This document shows positions 40,101-49,460 of a DNA stretch of 64,000 nucleotides, piece by piece. Source of the stretch: Lachnospiraceae bacterium (GTDB taxonomy: Bacteria; Bacillota; Clostridia; Lachnospirales; Lachnospiraceae); the NCBI GenBank assembly GCA_015056735.1, contig SVFT01000002.1, positions 226,432-290,431 of the forward strand. The letters are read 5' to 3'. The position numbers were made by a program, and so were the translations under genes. The stretch's first letter is position 1, and each line of letters opens with the position of its first letter. The notes under the pieces are model-generated. The model made no database searches. It had not been told where the DNA came from and saw nothing but the letters and a program-made list of their open reading frames with translations.

Positions 40101-40847
40101 GCCAAAGTTATGGAGGATGCCGGCGCCAAGGCGCAGATCCTCGTGATCAACAACCTCTCGGCTGAGGGGATCGCAAGAAGCGTGGAGCAGTTTGCGTCGG
40201 AACTTAAGACAGCGCAGATGGTATTTATCCCCGGTGGCTTCTCGGGCGGCGATGAGCCGGACGGCTCCGCAAAATTCATCACGGCGTTCTTCAGAAACGA
40301 GGCGATCAAAGAAGAAGTAACGGCACTCTTAAACCGCAGAGACGGCTTGATGTGCGGTATCTGCAACGGTTTCCAGGCGCTTGTAAAGCTCGGCCTAGTA
40401 CCGCACGGCAGGATCGTCGATCCTGATGAGAACAGCCCGACACTGACATATAACACGATCGCGCGTCATCAGTCGCGTATCGTTCGGACCAGGATCGCAT
40501 CCAACAAATCGCCATGGCTTGCACACCTTAAGGTGGGTGATATCGTGAACGTAGCGATTTCGCACGGCGAAGGCAAATTCGTTGCATCCGATGACCTTGT
40601 ACAGAAACTGATCGCAAACGGCCAGATCGCGACACAGTACGTTGATCTTGACGGCAATGCGACCTATGATGTGCACTTTAACCCCAATGATTCCGTATAT
40701 GCGATTGAGGGTATCACATCTCCCGACGGCCGCATCATCGGCAAGATGGGACACACCGAGCGTATCGGATCGGGACTCTATAAGAATGTTCCCGGCATTT
40801 ACGACCGGAAGATGTTTGAGTCTGCGGTCCGCTATTTCAAGGGCTGA
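37155..40847 (+). CDS. purL: PurL, single-chain FGAM synthase
   Basis: This 1230-residue protein fuses the synthase (PurL) and glutaminase (PurQ) parts, as in proteobacteria and many Clostridia. Seen: S-D-H-C-R-H-T-T and K-N-E-T-H-N-H-P-T-E-I-E-P near the synthase active site, G-G-K-D-S-M-S-G-T, and the C-terminal class I glutaminase with nucleophile C1070 in G-I-C-N-G-F-Q. It starts 2 bases after purD. Last gene of the pur operon, closed by a UUCG terminator. Confidence 0.96.
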   Translation: MVFRIYVEKKPEFANEATGLLNEIRGILQIESLTRVRVINRYDAEKIEKELFDSVIDTVFSEPQVDMTFAELPKDEATVFGVEYLPGQFDQRADSAAQCIQIISKGERPVIRTAKIYMLYGDLTAEEIDRIKKFVINPVEAREASLRTVKTLAIPFVIPDEVEVLDGFLTLDEKGLQDFIAQYGLAMDLDDIRFCQSYFAKEKRDPTITEIRMIDTYWSDHCRHTTFLTTIDDVTFADPILQDAYEDYIRTRNYLGRTKPVNLMDIGTLAAKYLKKTGQLTKLDESEEINACTVKMEIEVDGKKEPWLLLFKNETHNHPTEIEPFGGAATCIGGAIRDPLSGRSYVYGAMRVTGAADPLKPVSETLPGKLSQRKIVTTAAAGYASYGNQIGLATGIVDEIYHDGYAAKRMEIGAVIGAAPQENVRRECPDPGDIVILLGGRTGRDGCGGATGASKSHTLQSLEECGAEVQKGNAPEERKLQRLFRNKEACLMIKRCNDFGAGGVSVAIGELADGLDIDLNAVPKKYEGLDGTELAISESQERMAVVVEAKDADRFIELAGEENLEATVVAKVKASPRLTMTWNGKTIVDVSREFLDSNGAEKHITIETAKPEAFDKAVGDSFEAEIHALAADLNVCSKRGLSERFDSTIGSGTVLMPFGGKYQQTPIQAMVQKISVEKGHTDNCSLMAWGYNPFITEKSPYHGAYLAVVESVSKLIATGASFEDVYLTFQEYFARPGKEPSRWGQPLSALLGAFEAQKALGIAAIGGKDSMSGTFEQLDVPPTLVSFAVTTETVDRIVSPEAKEAGHRLVLLKPELTEQSLPDTASLLDLYDRVDELLHNGTAVAAYTPGYGGVAEAVLKMCFGNGLGCDFDGGLSMQDLFGYAYGSFVLEVTDEVDDAITIGTLTDVPRITYPGANIALSDLQKIYEDKLESVYACNITQKERPVSNVSYETKGRVIPSIRHAEPKVLIPVFPGTNCEYDAAKVMEDAGAKAQILVINNLSAEGIARSVEQFASELKTAQMVFIPGGFSGGDEPDGSAKFITAFFRNEAIKEEVTALLNRRDGLMCGICNGFQALVKLGLVPHGRIVDPDENSPTLTYNTIARHQSRIVRTRIASNKSPWLAHLKVGDIVNVAISHGEGKFVASDDLVQKLIANGQIATQYVDLDGNATYDVHFNPNDSVYAIEGITSPDGRIIGKMGHTERIGSGLYKNVPGIYDRKMFESAVRYFKG

Positions 40848-40868
40848 TCCGCACACCTATCATGAAGT

Positions 40869-40897
40869 TAAAGCCTTCTCTTCGGAGGAGGCTTTTC
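40869..40897 (+). terminator. Terminator of the pur operon
   Basis: A 10-bp stem AAGCCTTCTC/GAGGAGGCTT (one G-U) with a TTCG tetraloop, followed by TTTTC. Confidence 0.9.
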
Positions 40898-40945
40898 TTA
40901 TGCCCGCAGAAACAGCGGAACCACAATATCTTGTGTCGGTATTGC

Positions 40946-40975
40946 TTGCGCATCACAAGTGATGAATGTTATAAT
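40946..40975 (+). promoter_or_regulatory. Promoter of the DUF5717 operon with dyad
   Basis: -35-like TTGCGC (40946-40951), 18-base spacer and perfect -10 TATAAT (40970-40975). The perfect inverted repeat CATCAC-AA-GTGATG (40951-40964) sits in the spacer and could be an operator. Confidence 0.65.
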
Positions 40976-40994
40976 ATTGGTAAAGTGAGTTATT

Positions 40995-43900
40995 ATGGAC
41001 AAAAATGAGCTGATGGATGAATTGAATAGAGAAGATCACATCGGTTTCAGCGTTGATGAGATCAGATTGACGGTAGCTCCCGATGAAGACGCGGAGGGTA
41101 CCCTTGTTTTTCATGCGGGCAGTGATGATGCGGAAGGTTACGTGATCGTCAATGATACCCGTATGAACTGTGAATCCGATCGGTTCCACGGGAATGTGAT
41201 CCGGCTCGCATACCGTTTTGACGGCCGCGGGCTGGAAAACGGTGAAGTGTATCGCGGTGAGTTCTGTGCCGTCACGACGTGCGGTGAGTTTATTCTGCCG
41301 TTTACCGTTACGGTATCGCAGGAAGCGTACGAGACTTCCATCGGCAACATAAAGAACCTGTTCCACTTTGCGAATCTGGCAAAGACCAATTGGGAAGAGG
41401 CAGTGCGCTTTTTTTACTCCGGACATTTTCAGGATCTTCTGGTCGGCAACGATCATCAGTATCTGAACATCTATCGCGGTCTTTTTGCAGGTACCCGCAG
41501 TGAGCAGAGGATCGAAGAGTTTCTGATCGCGATCAAGAAAAAACGCCCCGTTGAATTCATCGTAACACCCGAGGAGATCGAGCTGACAGCGCTGTCCGAT
41601 ATCGGAAACGAAAAGCTTGTGATCGCCCGGAACGGCTGGGGTTATACGAATCTGACCGTTTCCATGGACGGTGATTTTCTTGTATCCGAAAAGGAACGGC
41701 TGACTGATGATGACTTTCTCGGGAACAGCTGCGAGCTGAAGTTTTCCGTGTTGCAGCATAAACTTCATGCGGGCTGCAACTTTGGCAGGATCGTTCTGGA
41801 GAATGAATATGTCAGACACGAAGTACCTGTCCGCGTGACACTTCCAAACGTCGGCTACACCAAACAGAAGCGGACCAAGAAGCGCGAAAATGTGCGCATG
41901 ATCAGGGAATACGTGCGCTTTGCGTTAAAGCAGATCTCCAGACAGGACTGGCTTGCCGATGCAAAGGCGTCGCTGGCGCAGACATCTGCCGTAGGTGTGG
42001 AGAAGCCGATTCGGGACCGTCTCTTTGAAGTGGTGCTTCTCATTGCGGAAAAGCGCATGAACGAGGCAAAATGGGTCCTTGAGCGGATCGATCGGAGCAC
42101 CGTCTACAATAGCGAAAAAACGGAGATCTGGTGCTATTATCTGTATCTGACGATCCTGTGCGCCGATAAGAAGGAGCAGGCCATGCAGGCCGCGGAAGAG
42201 GTCGAGCGGATCTATAACAACAATCCGGATAACTGGAAGATCGGCTGCCTGATGCTTTTTGTGGGTGGCGAGTATGACAGGAGTCCGACCAAGAAGTGGC
42301 TTTTTTTGGAAGAGCTGTTTTTGCGTGGCTGTAACAGCCCGATCCTCTATCTGGAGGCAGCGCTTCTTCTGCGCGACAATCCTTCGGTGCTTACCAAGCC
42401 GACACCGTTTGCAATCTATGCCATGAATTTTATGGTCAAATACAACTGCGTGACGGATGATATCGCCGAGCGGATCTATTATCTGGCGGGACGCCTTCGC
42501 GAGTTTTCTCCGCGTATGGAAGCGATCCTGCGCGCCTGCTACTTATCGCGGGGCGATAAAGATGCGCTCAGTGCGCTCTGCACGATGCTCATCAAAGGAG
42601 AAAAGGTCGGGCCGCAGTACCTGATCTGGTACCGGGAAGCGATCCTGCAGGAGATCTGGTTGACGCGCGTATACGAGAACTATCTGCTTTCGATCGATTA
42701 TGATACGCCTGAAGAGATCCCGGATGCGGCGCTTCGTTATTTCGCATATCACACCGACCTGCCTTATGATCGCGTGGCATATCTGTATGCTTATGTGGTT
42801 CGCGGCAAGGAACGCCATGCGGAACTGTACCGCGCATACATGGCGGATATCGAACAGTTTGTGGAGACGCAGCTTAGCCTGGGCCATATCAATGAGGATC
42901 TTTCCTATCTGTATCAAAAGGTGATCCGTGCAACCTTTCTGACAGGCCCGAAGGCTGACATCTTTGCCGGGCTGCTTGCGACACATGAGATCCTGATCGC
43001 GGATGAGCGCGTGAAGTCAGTCGTGGTCGTGTACGGTAAGCTGAAAACGGAAAAAGAATTTCCGGTGGTGAACGGGACCTGTTATGCAGAGATCTTCAGC
43101 AAGGATATGGAACTGTTTTTTCTGCTTCAGGGTGGCGCAAGGCTTCATGAGTCCGTTCCCTATAAGATGCGCAAGCTGATCCTGTTCCATGAGGATCTTG
43201 AGGATATCTCACCGCAGATCAGCGGTACGGATGAACAGCTGCTGAACATTTGTGAGAACGGAAAGAATTACACTGTGATCACCGGGGATACATTGCAATT
43301 TGCCCGCCTTCTTCTTGAAAGCGAGGATCTGATGGACGAATACCGCACGGAACTTGCCATGAAGATCCTGCGGTTCTACCAGGACCATGATATGATGCGT
43401 GAACTGGATGATTTTATCCCGCTGCTCGATCCGACGGCGATGACCTCCAGAGAGCGCGCGGATGCGATCGAGATCATGGTCAGCCGTGGTAAATATGAGC
43501 AGGCTTTTTCCTGGATCAGGGATTACGGCCTGGAGAATATCGCACCAAAGATCCTGGTCCGGATCGCCAGCCGTATGCTGGTGCGTATCGACTTTGTCGA
43601 GAATCCGATCCTGACGGGTATTATCAGACGTGCATTCGAACGCGGAAAATATGATGACCACGTTCTTTACTATATGAACCGGTATTATCGCGGAAGCGTG
43701 ATGCAGATGACGGATGTGTGGGAGGCATGCGAGCGGTTTGAGGTCGATGACTATGAACTCAGCGAGCGCCTTTTGACTACGATGAAATTCTGCTCGCATT
43801 ACAGCCCGCCGGAAAAAGAGATTTTCTTGCGTTATGTTTCGGGCGGAGCCAAGGAATCCGTCGTCCACGATTATCTGCAGCATTGCGGCAGAGAGTTTAT

Positions 43901-44537
43901 CAAAGGCAAAGCATCCTGGGATGAACGGATCGCAAAAGAGATCTCGCGTATGTACAACCTCGGCGAAGAGGTGCCGGTGGTCTGCATCCTGTGTACACTG
44001 AAGCTCCTTGCCGATCGCAGTGAATACAATGATGAAGAAAAAGTGATGATCAGGCATTTCCTGCACATCATGATGCAGAAGAATCAGCTTTTCTTTGACT
44101 ATTTCAGACACTATGCGGATATTTGTCCCGAGGTGATGGTCTACCATGACAGATCGGTCGTGGAATTCATCTTTCAATCCGACAATCCGGTCGTATTCCA
44201 TCATATGATCGGCAAGGAGGGCGATGAAAACGGCAAGTATCAGATGGAAGAACTGACAGACAACGGTTTGGGAGTTGTCACCCGGGAATTTGTACTGTTT
44301 TTTGGCGAGACACTGCATTACTATTTTTCGGAGCTTGTCGGCGGGAAAGAAAAATTCCTGACAAGCGGGCAGATCTCTAAGAGCGATACGGACAGACTGA
44401 ATGCGGGCAGCCGTTATAATCTGACCAATCAGATCGCGATGGCAGTCGAGATCGGTAACTACGAGATGGCAGAAACACTCTACGAAGAATACTGCCGTAA
44501 AGACTTTTTGACGGAAAAACTGTTTCACTTCGAATAG
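40995..44537 (+). CDS. DUF5717 family protein
   Basis: This 1180-residue protein has no signal peptide or membrane segment. The first 290 residues are beta-rich with repeated F-T-V-T-V and V-P-V-R-V-T-L strands, like stacked Ig or beta-sandwich domains. The rest is mainly alpha-helical with TPR-like spacing. It matches the DUF5717 type that I know mainly from Lachnospiraceae. It heads a four-gene operon with an actin/Hsp70-fold protein, a TPR protein and a membrane coiled-coil protein. Function is unknown; a large cytoplasmic scaffold for the ATPase is a reasonable guess. Confidence 0.75.
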   Translation: MDKNELMDELNREDHIGFSVDEIRLTVAPDEDAEGTLVFHAGSDDAEGYVIVNDTRMNCESDRFHGNVIRLAYRFDGRGLENGEVYRGEFCAVTTCGEFILPFTVTVSQEAYETSIGNIKNLFHFANLAKTNWEEAVRFFYSGHFQDLLVGNDHQYLNIYRGLFAGTRSEQRIEEFLIAIKKKRPVEFIVTPEEIELTALSDIGNEKLVIARNGWGYTNLTVSMDGDFLVSEKERLTDDDFLGNSCELKFSVLQHKLHAGCNFGRIVLENEYVRHEVPVRVTLPNVGYTKQKRTKKRENVRMIREYVRFALKQISRQDWLADAKASLAQTSAVGVEKPIRDRLFEVVLLIAEKRMNEAKWVLERIDRSTVYNSEKTEIWCYYLYLTILCADKKEQAMQAAEEVERIYNNNPDNWKIGCLMLFVGGEYDRSPTKKWLFLEELFLRGCNSPILYLEAALLLRDNPSVLTKPTPFAIYAMNFMVKYNCVTDDIAERIYYLAGRLREFSPRMEAILRACYLSRGDKDALSALCTMLIKGEKVGPQYLIWYREAILQEIWLTRVYENYLLSIDYDTPEEIPDAALRYFAYHTDLPYDRVAYLYAYVVRGKERHAELYRAYMADIEQFVETQLSLGHINEDLSYLYQKVIRATFLTGPKADIFAGLLATHEILIADERVKSVVVVYGKLKTEKEFPVVNGTCYAEIFSKDMELFFLLQGGARLHESVPYKMRKLILFHEDLEDISPQISGTDEQLLNICENGKNYTVITGDTLQFARLLLESEDLMDEYRTELAMKILRFYQDHDMMRELDDFIPLLDPTAMTSRERADAIEIMVSRGKYEQAFSWIRDYGLENIAPKILVRIASRMLVRIDFVENPILTGIIRRAFERGKYDDHVLYYMNRYYRGSVMQMTDVWEACERFEVDDYELSERLLTTMKFCSHYSPPEKEIFLRYVSGGAKESVVHDYLQHCGREFIKGKASWDERIAKEISRMYNLGEEVPVVCILCTLKLLADRSEYNDEEKVMIRHFLHIMMQKNQLFFDYFRHYADICPEVMVYHDRSVVEFIFQSDNPVVFHHMIGKEGDENGKYQMEELTDNGLGVVTREFVLFFGETLHYYFSELVGGKEKFLTSGQISKSDTDRLNAGSRYNLTNQIAMAVEIGNYEMAETLYEEYCRKDFLTEKLFHFE

Positions 44538-44556
44538 CGGTGAACGGTAAAGGAAC

Positions 44557-45858
44557 ATGTCTATGCGTTTGGACGCGCTGTTTAAGCCGGAAAAACTGAA
44601 TCAGGTGATCGTTGGATACGATCTGGGGAATATCACGTCTCAGATCAGTTTCTGGCATCCGGATCGTGAAGGCCCGGAGACAGCAGCTGTAGTGGCGGGC
44701 GAGGAGCAATACAATTTCCCCACCATGCTGGGAAAGCGCCATGAGATCAATCAATGGGTGTTCGGCCTTGAAGCGGAGCGCCTGGAGTCTGAGAAAAAGG
44801 GTGTTGCGGTACGCGGTATTCTGGACGCGGCACTTGCGGGAAGAAATATGGAAGTGGACGGAGAATCGTTCGACCCCGTCGCACTTCTGACGTTGCTTGT
44901 CAAACGCAGTTTTTCCCTGATCGGCGGGGTCTGCAAGCCTGACGAGATCGGCGCGCTGATGATCACGGTGGAGAATCTGGATCATCGCTGCATTGAAGTT
45001 TTGACCGCTCTTGCAGCAGGGCTTCGCCTGAAAACGGAGATCATCTGTTTTCAGAGCCACACAGAGAGCTTCTATCACTATACCGTGCATCAGGAGAAGG
45101 AATTATGGATCCACGACGTGATCCTGTGCGATTTCGGCAGCACATCGCTGAAGACGTATTGTCTTGAATGTAACAGAAGGACGAGTCCGATCGTGGCATT
45201 TGTGGATGAAAATGTGCATGAGGACCTGACCATGCCGGCAAGAGCACTGACGGACAACGAAAAGGTCGACATGGACGCATCTTTTACGTCGATCATGCAG
45301 CACCTCCATCAGGGCAGGATCATTTCCAGCGTATATCTGATCGGAGAGGGCTTTAACGAGAACTGGTATAAGGGAACGGTCCGCTATCTGTGCAGGACGA
45401 GCCGCGTCTTTTTGGGCAACAATCTGTACAGCAAAGGGGCCTGCTATGCGATGGCCGATCGCCTGGGAAAGGATGCGTCCGCCCGGGACTATGTGTTCCT
45501 CGGCAATGAGAAGCTGAAATCCAATATCGGCATGAAGGTGCTCAGGCAGGGCGTGCCGTCCTATTTTGTCCTTCTGGATGCCGGGATCAACTGGTTTGAA
45601 GCCTATAAGGAATGCGAGTTTATCCTGGAGGACGGCTACTCGTTTTCCATTATGATCACACCTCTGACCGGAAAGGAAGTCCGCGAGGTGGAGATTCTGC
45701 TTGACGATATGCCGAAAAGACGTGCGCGCGCTACGAAAGTGAGCCTGCGCATCTCTCTCAAATCCGAGAGCGTGGCGGAAGTCGCGATCGAGGATCTGGG
45801 ATTCGGTCAGATCTACGAAGCGACACACAAAACATGGACCAAAGAAATCTATTTATGA
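44557..45858 (+). CDS. DUF5716 actin/Hsp70-fold protein
   Basis: This 433-residue protein starts 19 bases after the DUF5717 gene. Motifs of the actin/Hsp70 ATPase fold: phosphate-1-like V-G-Y-D-L-G-N-I-T-S near residue 20, phosphate-2 I-L-C-D-F-G-S-T-S near 190, and an adenosine-like V-Y-L-I-G-E-G-F near 265. The last 90 residues are beta-rich (S-F-S-I-M-I-T-P-L, S-L-R-I-S-L) and may bind a client like the Hsp70 substrate domain. It is not DnaK itself. Family and operon are conserved in Lachnospiraceae but uncharacterised. Confidence 0.75.
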   Translation: MSMRLDALFKPEKLNQVIVGYDLGNITSQISFWHPDREGPETAAVVAGEEQYNFPTMLGKRHEINQWVFGLEAERLESEKKGVAVRGILDAALAGRNMEVDGESFDPVALLTLLVKRSFSLIGGVCKPDEIGALMITVENLDHRCIEVLTALAAGLRLKTEIICFQSHTESFYHYTVHQEKELWIHDVILCDFGSTSLKTYCLECNRRTSPIVAFVDENVHEDLTMPARALTDNEKVDMDASFTSIMQHLHQGRIISSVYLIGEGFNENWYKGTVRYLCRTSRVFLGNNLYSKGACYAMADRLGKDASARDYVFLGNEKLKSNIGMKVLRQGVPSYFVLLDAGINWFEAYKECEFILEDGYSFSIMITPLTGKEVREVEILLDDMPKRRARATKVSLRISLKSESVAEVAIEDLGFGQIYEATHKTWTKEIYL

Positions 45859-45873
45859 TAAAGGAACCGGAGA

Positions 45874-46707
45874 ATGGGCAAAGCACTATTATGTGTCGGC
45901 AAGACAGCAGGCATTCCATATGACCTTCCGAAGATCGGGATCTCGATCTATTCCATCGAAGAGCTGTGCTTTCTTTTTAAAGAAGAGACGGTCCTGATCG
46001 ATGACAGTATCGCATGCCGGCCTTTGATCGACTGGATTCGGGATGAATGCGGACTGGCGGAGCTTGCGGATTCGCTGTATCCTTTTCTTCGCGCCGGCGG
46101 CTCGGCGAGTGCTTTTGCCGGTACGATCCTGGAATACGTCGGATACTATCCGCCCGATGAGATCAAAGCGGTCGAGTCCTTCTTAAAGGCAAGCATTCAC
46201 CTCGATCAATATGAGAAAACAAAAAATGTGGCCGACTACCTTGCTAAGAGCGGGAAAGGCTGGCGGGCGATCCGGATCTATCAGGATGCGCTCCGGATAC
46301 TTCCGAAAGACAGGAAGGAACTGCGCGCTTCCGTCTACCACAATCTCGGCTGTACCTGCGCACGCATGTTTATGTTTGACAGTGCGGCTGACTGCTTTGT
46401 GGAAGCGTTTCGCCTGATCGGGCGTGAAGAAGATATGACAAGCGCACTTGCGGCGCGGCGGATGGCGATGTCGGACCAGGATTATGTAAACTATATTGCG
46501 AATTCGGATCAGGGGGTCGCCGGCAAATCGCTTGAACTGGAACGCAGGCTCGAATCGCTTGGCAGACAGTGGGAAGAGAGCACGGAAGCCGCACAGGTCG
46601 CACATTACAGAAGTGAACATGAAACGAATCCTGCCGCATACGCGGAGGAGCTGAAGGATCTTGCGGAGCGTCTGAAAGACCGTTACCGCAGCATGGCGAG
46701 AGATTAG
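45874..46707 (+). CDS. TPR-containing protein of the DUF5717 operon
   Basis: This 277-residue protein starts 15 bases after the DUF5716 gene. The middle (about residues 100-210) shows TPR-like helical pairs (Y-L-A-K-S-G-K-G-W-R-A-I-R-I-Y-Q-D-A-L, V-Y-H-N-L-G-C-T-C-A-R-M-F). The C-terminal third is a charged coiled coil. The N-terminus (S-I-Y-S-I-E-E-L-C-F-L-F) is a distinct domain of unknown type. It is probably an adaptor between the ATPase and the membrane protein encoded next. Confidence 0.75.
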   Translation: MGKALLCVGKTAGIPYDLPKIGISIYSIEELCFLFKEETVLIDDSIACRPLIDWIRDECGLAELADSLYPFLRAGGSASAFAGTILEYVGYYPPDEIKAVESFLKASIHLDQYEKTKNVADYLAKSGKGWRAIRIYQDALRILPKDRKELRASVYHNLGCTCARMFMFDSAADCFVEAFRLIGREEDMTSALAARRMAMSDQDYVNYIANSDQGVAGKSLELERRLESLGRQWEESTEAAQVAHYRSEHETNPAAYAEELKDLAERLKDRYRSMARD

Positions 46708-46709
46708 CG

Positions 46710-47897
46710 ATGGCATTTTGGAGCAAATGGTTCACCTTTTGGAAAAAGAAAACAGAGTATACGGCTGAAGAAACAGGGGAAGCGCAGGAGCCGGTCCTTT
46801 CAAGAAGCTCGATCTACGTTCGGGACGGAATGCAGCGTGAGCGTTTCATCAAGAGCTGTCTTGAACAGATCCGTGATGCGGAAAACGAGATCACCGATCT
46901 GTCCGGGGAATACGGTCAGGTGACGAGCTATCTGACAGATATGGAAGAGATCGAAGCGCTGCCGCCCGAAGAAAAGAGTGTGATCACCGAGACTGCCGAG
47001 AAGATCACGGCGTATGTCCGGGAACGCGATGACTATCAGGAGCGGCCGGACCGTATGAGCGATGCACGTTTTCACCAGATGGAACGTCTGGCGCGTGAAG
47101 CGGAGGAGGGCATCGGCAAGCTGGAGGAGGCGGAGGAGTACCATGCGATGGTCAAGAGCGATCTGTCCAAACTCGCGGGGGAGCGCCATGCCTTCGGATA
47201 CAGAAAGAGCGAACTGAAGAGCAGTATCCTGAATCTTCGCGGCATGCTGATCATCTGCTGCTTTGCGTTTATTACGTGCCTGATCATGCTGTATCTTCTG
47301 CAGACATACCTTCGTATGGATACGGGGGCCGGCTATATGCTGACCGGTGCCGTGATCGCGATCAGCGTATTTGTGATCTACATGCGTTATACCGACAATA
47401 CGAAGGAACTGCGCATGGTGGAAAAGACGATCAATAAGCTGATCCTATTGCAGAATCGCGTGAAGATCCGCTATGTGAACAATGCCAACCTGCTTGATTA
47501 TCTCTATACAAAATATAAAGTAGAATCTGCGGATGAGCTGAGAGAGATCTGGGAATCGTACTGCCGCGAGAAGGATGAGCGAGAGCGTCTCAAAGAGCTC
47601 CATGCGGAGCTTGCCGAGCTGTATACCAGGCTTGTAAAAGCGCTTCGCGAATGCCGCGTGCGTGATCCGGAGATCTGGCTGAATCAGACGGAAGCGCTCA
47701 CAAACCGGAACGAAATGGTCGAGATCCGTCACAGCCTGATCCAGCAGCGCCAGAAGCTTCGTAAGCAGATGGAATATAACGAGCGTCTTGCCGAGCATGC
47801 CCAGAGTGAGATCCGTTCCTTTGCGGAGGATTATCCGCAGTACAAGTCAGAGATCATGGACCTCGTAGACGAGTTCGAACGGCAGCAGAATGCGTGA
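46710..47897 (+). CDS. Membrane coiled-coil protein of the DUF5717 operon
   Basis: This 395-residue protein starts 2 bases after the TPR gene. It has long charged coiled coils at about residues 35-165 and 230-390, flanking two adjacent membrane helices near 178-222 (M-L-I-I-C-C-F-A-F-I-T-C-L-I-M-L-Y-L-L, then I-A-I-S-V-F-V-I-Y-M). Both coils would then be cytoplasmic with a short loop outside. The shape suits a membrane anchor for the cytoplasmic complex of this operon. I recognise no enzyme motif. Confidence 0.72.
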   Translation: MAFWSKWFTFWKKKTEYTAEETGEAQEPVLSRSSIYVRDGMQRERFIKSCLEQIRDAENEITDLSGEYGQVTSYLTDMEEIEALPPEEKSVITETAEKITAYVRERDDYQERPDRMSDARFHQMERLAREAEEGIGKLEEAEEYHAMVKSDLSKLAGERHAFGYRKSELKSSILNLRGMLIICCFAFITCLIMLYLLQTYLRMDTGAGYMLTGAVIAISVFVIYMRYTDNTKELRMVEKTINKLILLQNRVKIRYVNNANLLDYLYTKYKVESADELREIWESYCREKDERERLKELHAELAELYTRLVKALRECRVRDPEIWLNQTEALTNRNEMVEIRHSLIQQRQKLRKQMEYNERLAEHAQSEIRSFAEDYPQYKSEIMDLVDEFERQQNA

Positions 47898-47906
47898 AAA
47901 GGTCTG

Positions 47907-47935
47907 TTGACATCCTCACTTTAGTATGCTAATAT
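47907..47935 (+). promoter_or_regulatory. Promoter of the amino-acid ABC transporter operon
   Basis: -35 TTGACA (47907-47912), 17-base spacer, -10 TAATAT (47930-47935). Confidence 0.85.
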
Positions 47936-47988
47936 GTCGAAGTAATAATTTAGCGTGATAAATCGTTAAAGAAAGGGAGAATGATATT

Positions 47989-48780
47989 ATGAAAAAGATC
48001 TTGGCTATGGCGATCGTTCTTTGTACAGTCGTTTCCATGCTTGCAGGCTGCGGCAGCAAGGAAGAAGCGCGTAAGACACTTACGGTCGGTTTTGACGCGG
48101 AATTCCCGCCTTACGGATATATGAATGATAAGGGTGAATACGAAGGCTTTGACCTTGACCTGGCGCAGGCTGTCTGCGACAAGCAGGGGTGGGAGCTCAT
48201 CAAGCAGCCGATCGACTGGGATGCAAAGGATATGGAGCTTTCCTCCGGCACGATCGACTGTATCTGGAACGGTTTTACGATCAACGGACGTGAGGATGCA
48301 TACACCTGGTCCGTACCGTATATCGATAACAGCCAGGTATTTGTTGTTTCCAAAGAATCCGGGATCGCGACGAAAGCTGATCTTGCAGGCAAGATCGTTG
48401 GCGTGCAGAAGGATTCTTCCGCGCTCGCGGCATTAAATGATGAAGAGACGCCTGAGAATATCGATCTTAAGAACTCCTTTGCGGATCTGATCGAATACGG
48501 TGATTACAATACCGCATTCATGGATCTTGAGGCAGGTTCCATCAATGCTGTTGCCATGGATATCGGCGTTGCCAATTACCAGCTTTCATCAAGAGGCGAT
48601 GCCTATGTGATCCTCGATGAGGAACTTTCCACAGAACAGTACGGCATCGGTTTCTTAAAAGGCAATACGGAGCTCAAGGATATCGTAGAGAAGACGCTTC
48701 TTGAACTGAATAAAGAAGGTGTTGTCACAGAGACTGCAAAGAAGTATGATATTGCAGAGACAATGATCTGCCTGAAGTGA
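47989..48780 (+). CDS. Polar amino-acid ABC transporter, substrate-binding lipoprotein
   Basis: This 263-residue protein has a lipoprotein signal with lipobox L-A-G-C near residue 21. The mature part is a family 3 periplasmic-type binding protein: V-G-F-D-A-E-F-P-P-Y-G-Y, G-F-D-L-D-L-A-Q-A-V, and W-N-G-F-T-I-N-G-R-E-D. The Arg and Asp of this last motif usually hold the alpha-amino and carboxyl groups of the substrate. Which amino acid is bound cannot be told. Permease and ATPase genes follow in the same operon. Confidence 0.93.
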   Translation: MKKILAMAIVLCTVVSMLAGCGSKEEARKTLTVGFDAEFPPYGYMNDKGEYEGFDLDLAQAVCDKQGWELIKQPIDWDAKDMELSSGTIDCIWNGFTINGREDAYTWSVPYIDNSQVFVVSKESGIATKADLAGKIVGVQKDSSALAALNDEETPENIDLKNSFADLIEYGDYNTAFMDLEAGSINAVAMDIGVANYQLSSRGDAYVILDEELSTEQYGIGFLKGNTELKDIVEKTLLELNKEGVVTETAKKYDIAETMICLK

Positions 48781-48792
48781 TCTGAGGTATAC

Positions 48793-49443
48793 ATGAACTA
48801 TTATCTGCTCTTTAGACAATTAGGTGAAGGGATGCTGGTCAGCGTGGAGATTTTCACGCTGACTTTGCTGTTTTCATTACCGCTCGGCATGGTGCTCGCT
48901 TTTGGCCGTATGGCCCGCAGTGGGATCATCCGGAATACGACAAAAGTGTATATTTCCATCATGCGTGGGACACCGCTGATGCTGCAGTTGATCGTGGTGT
49001 ATTTTGCCCCGTTTTATGTGTTCGGCATGAAGATCTCCAACGGATACCGCTTTGTGGCGGTCATTCTGGCGTTTGCGCTGAACTATGCGGCCTACTTTGC
49101 GGAGATCTACAGAGCGGGGATCGAATCCATGCCCAGGGGACAGTATGAAGCGGCCAAGGTGCTTGGCTACGGCAGATCCCAGACATTTATGCGGATCATC
49201 CTGCCGCAGGTCATCAAGCGTGTCCTGCCGCCTGTTACGAACGAGACCATCACACTTGTCAAGGATACTTCACTGGCATTTGTGCTTGCCGTTGTCGAGA
49301 TGTTTACGGCAGCAAAGCAGCTTGCAGCCAAGGAAACGACGATCATCCCGCTGATGGTGGCGGGCGTGTTCTATTACGTTTTCAATCTCGTTGTTGCGAC
49401 CTTTATGGAATACCTTGAAGAGCGTTTCCGCTATTATCAATAA
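48793..49443 (+). CDS. Polar amino-acid ABC transporter, permease
   Basis: This 216-residue membrane protein has about five helices and the HisM-type signature ([10 protein letters not shown], then the EAA loop [14 protein letters not shown]). It probably forms a homodimer since only one permease gene is present. It starts 12 bases after the binding-protein gene. Confidence 0.94.
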   Translation: MNYYLLFRQLGEGMLVSVEIFTLTLLFSLPLGMVLAFGRMARSGIIRNTTKVYISIMRGTPLMLQLIVVYFAPFYVFGMKISNGYRFVAVILAFALNYAAYFAEIYRAGIESMPRGQYEAAKVLGYGRSQTFMRIILPQVIKRVLPPVTNETITLVKDTSLAFVLAVVEMFTAAKQLAAKETTIIPLMVAGVFYYVFNLVVATFMEYLEERFRYYQ

Positions 49444-49460
49444 CGGACGGAGATAGTTTT

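Noticed and set aside
43209-44558. 449-codon minus-strand frame opposite the DUF5717 gene
   Set aside because: No Shine-Dalgarno, His-rich shadow composition, and the plus-strand gene is tightly spaced in an operon.
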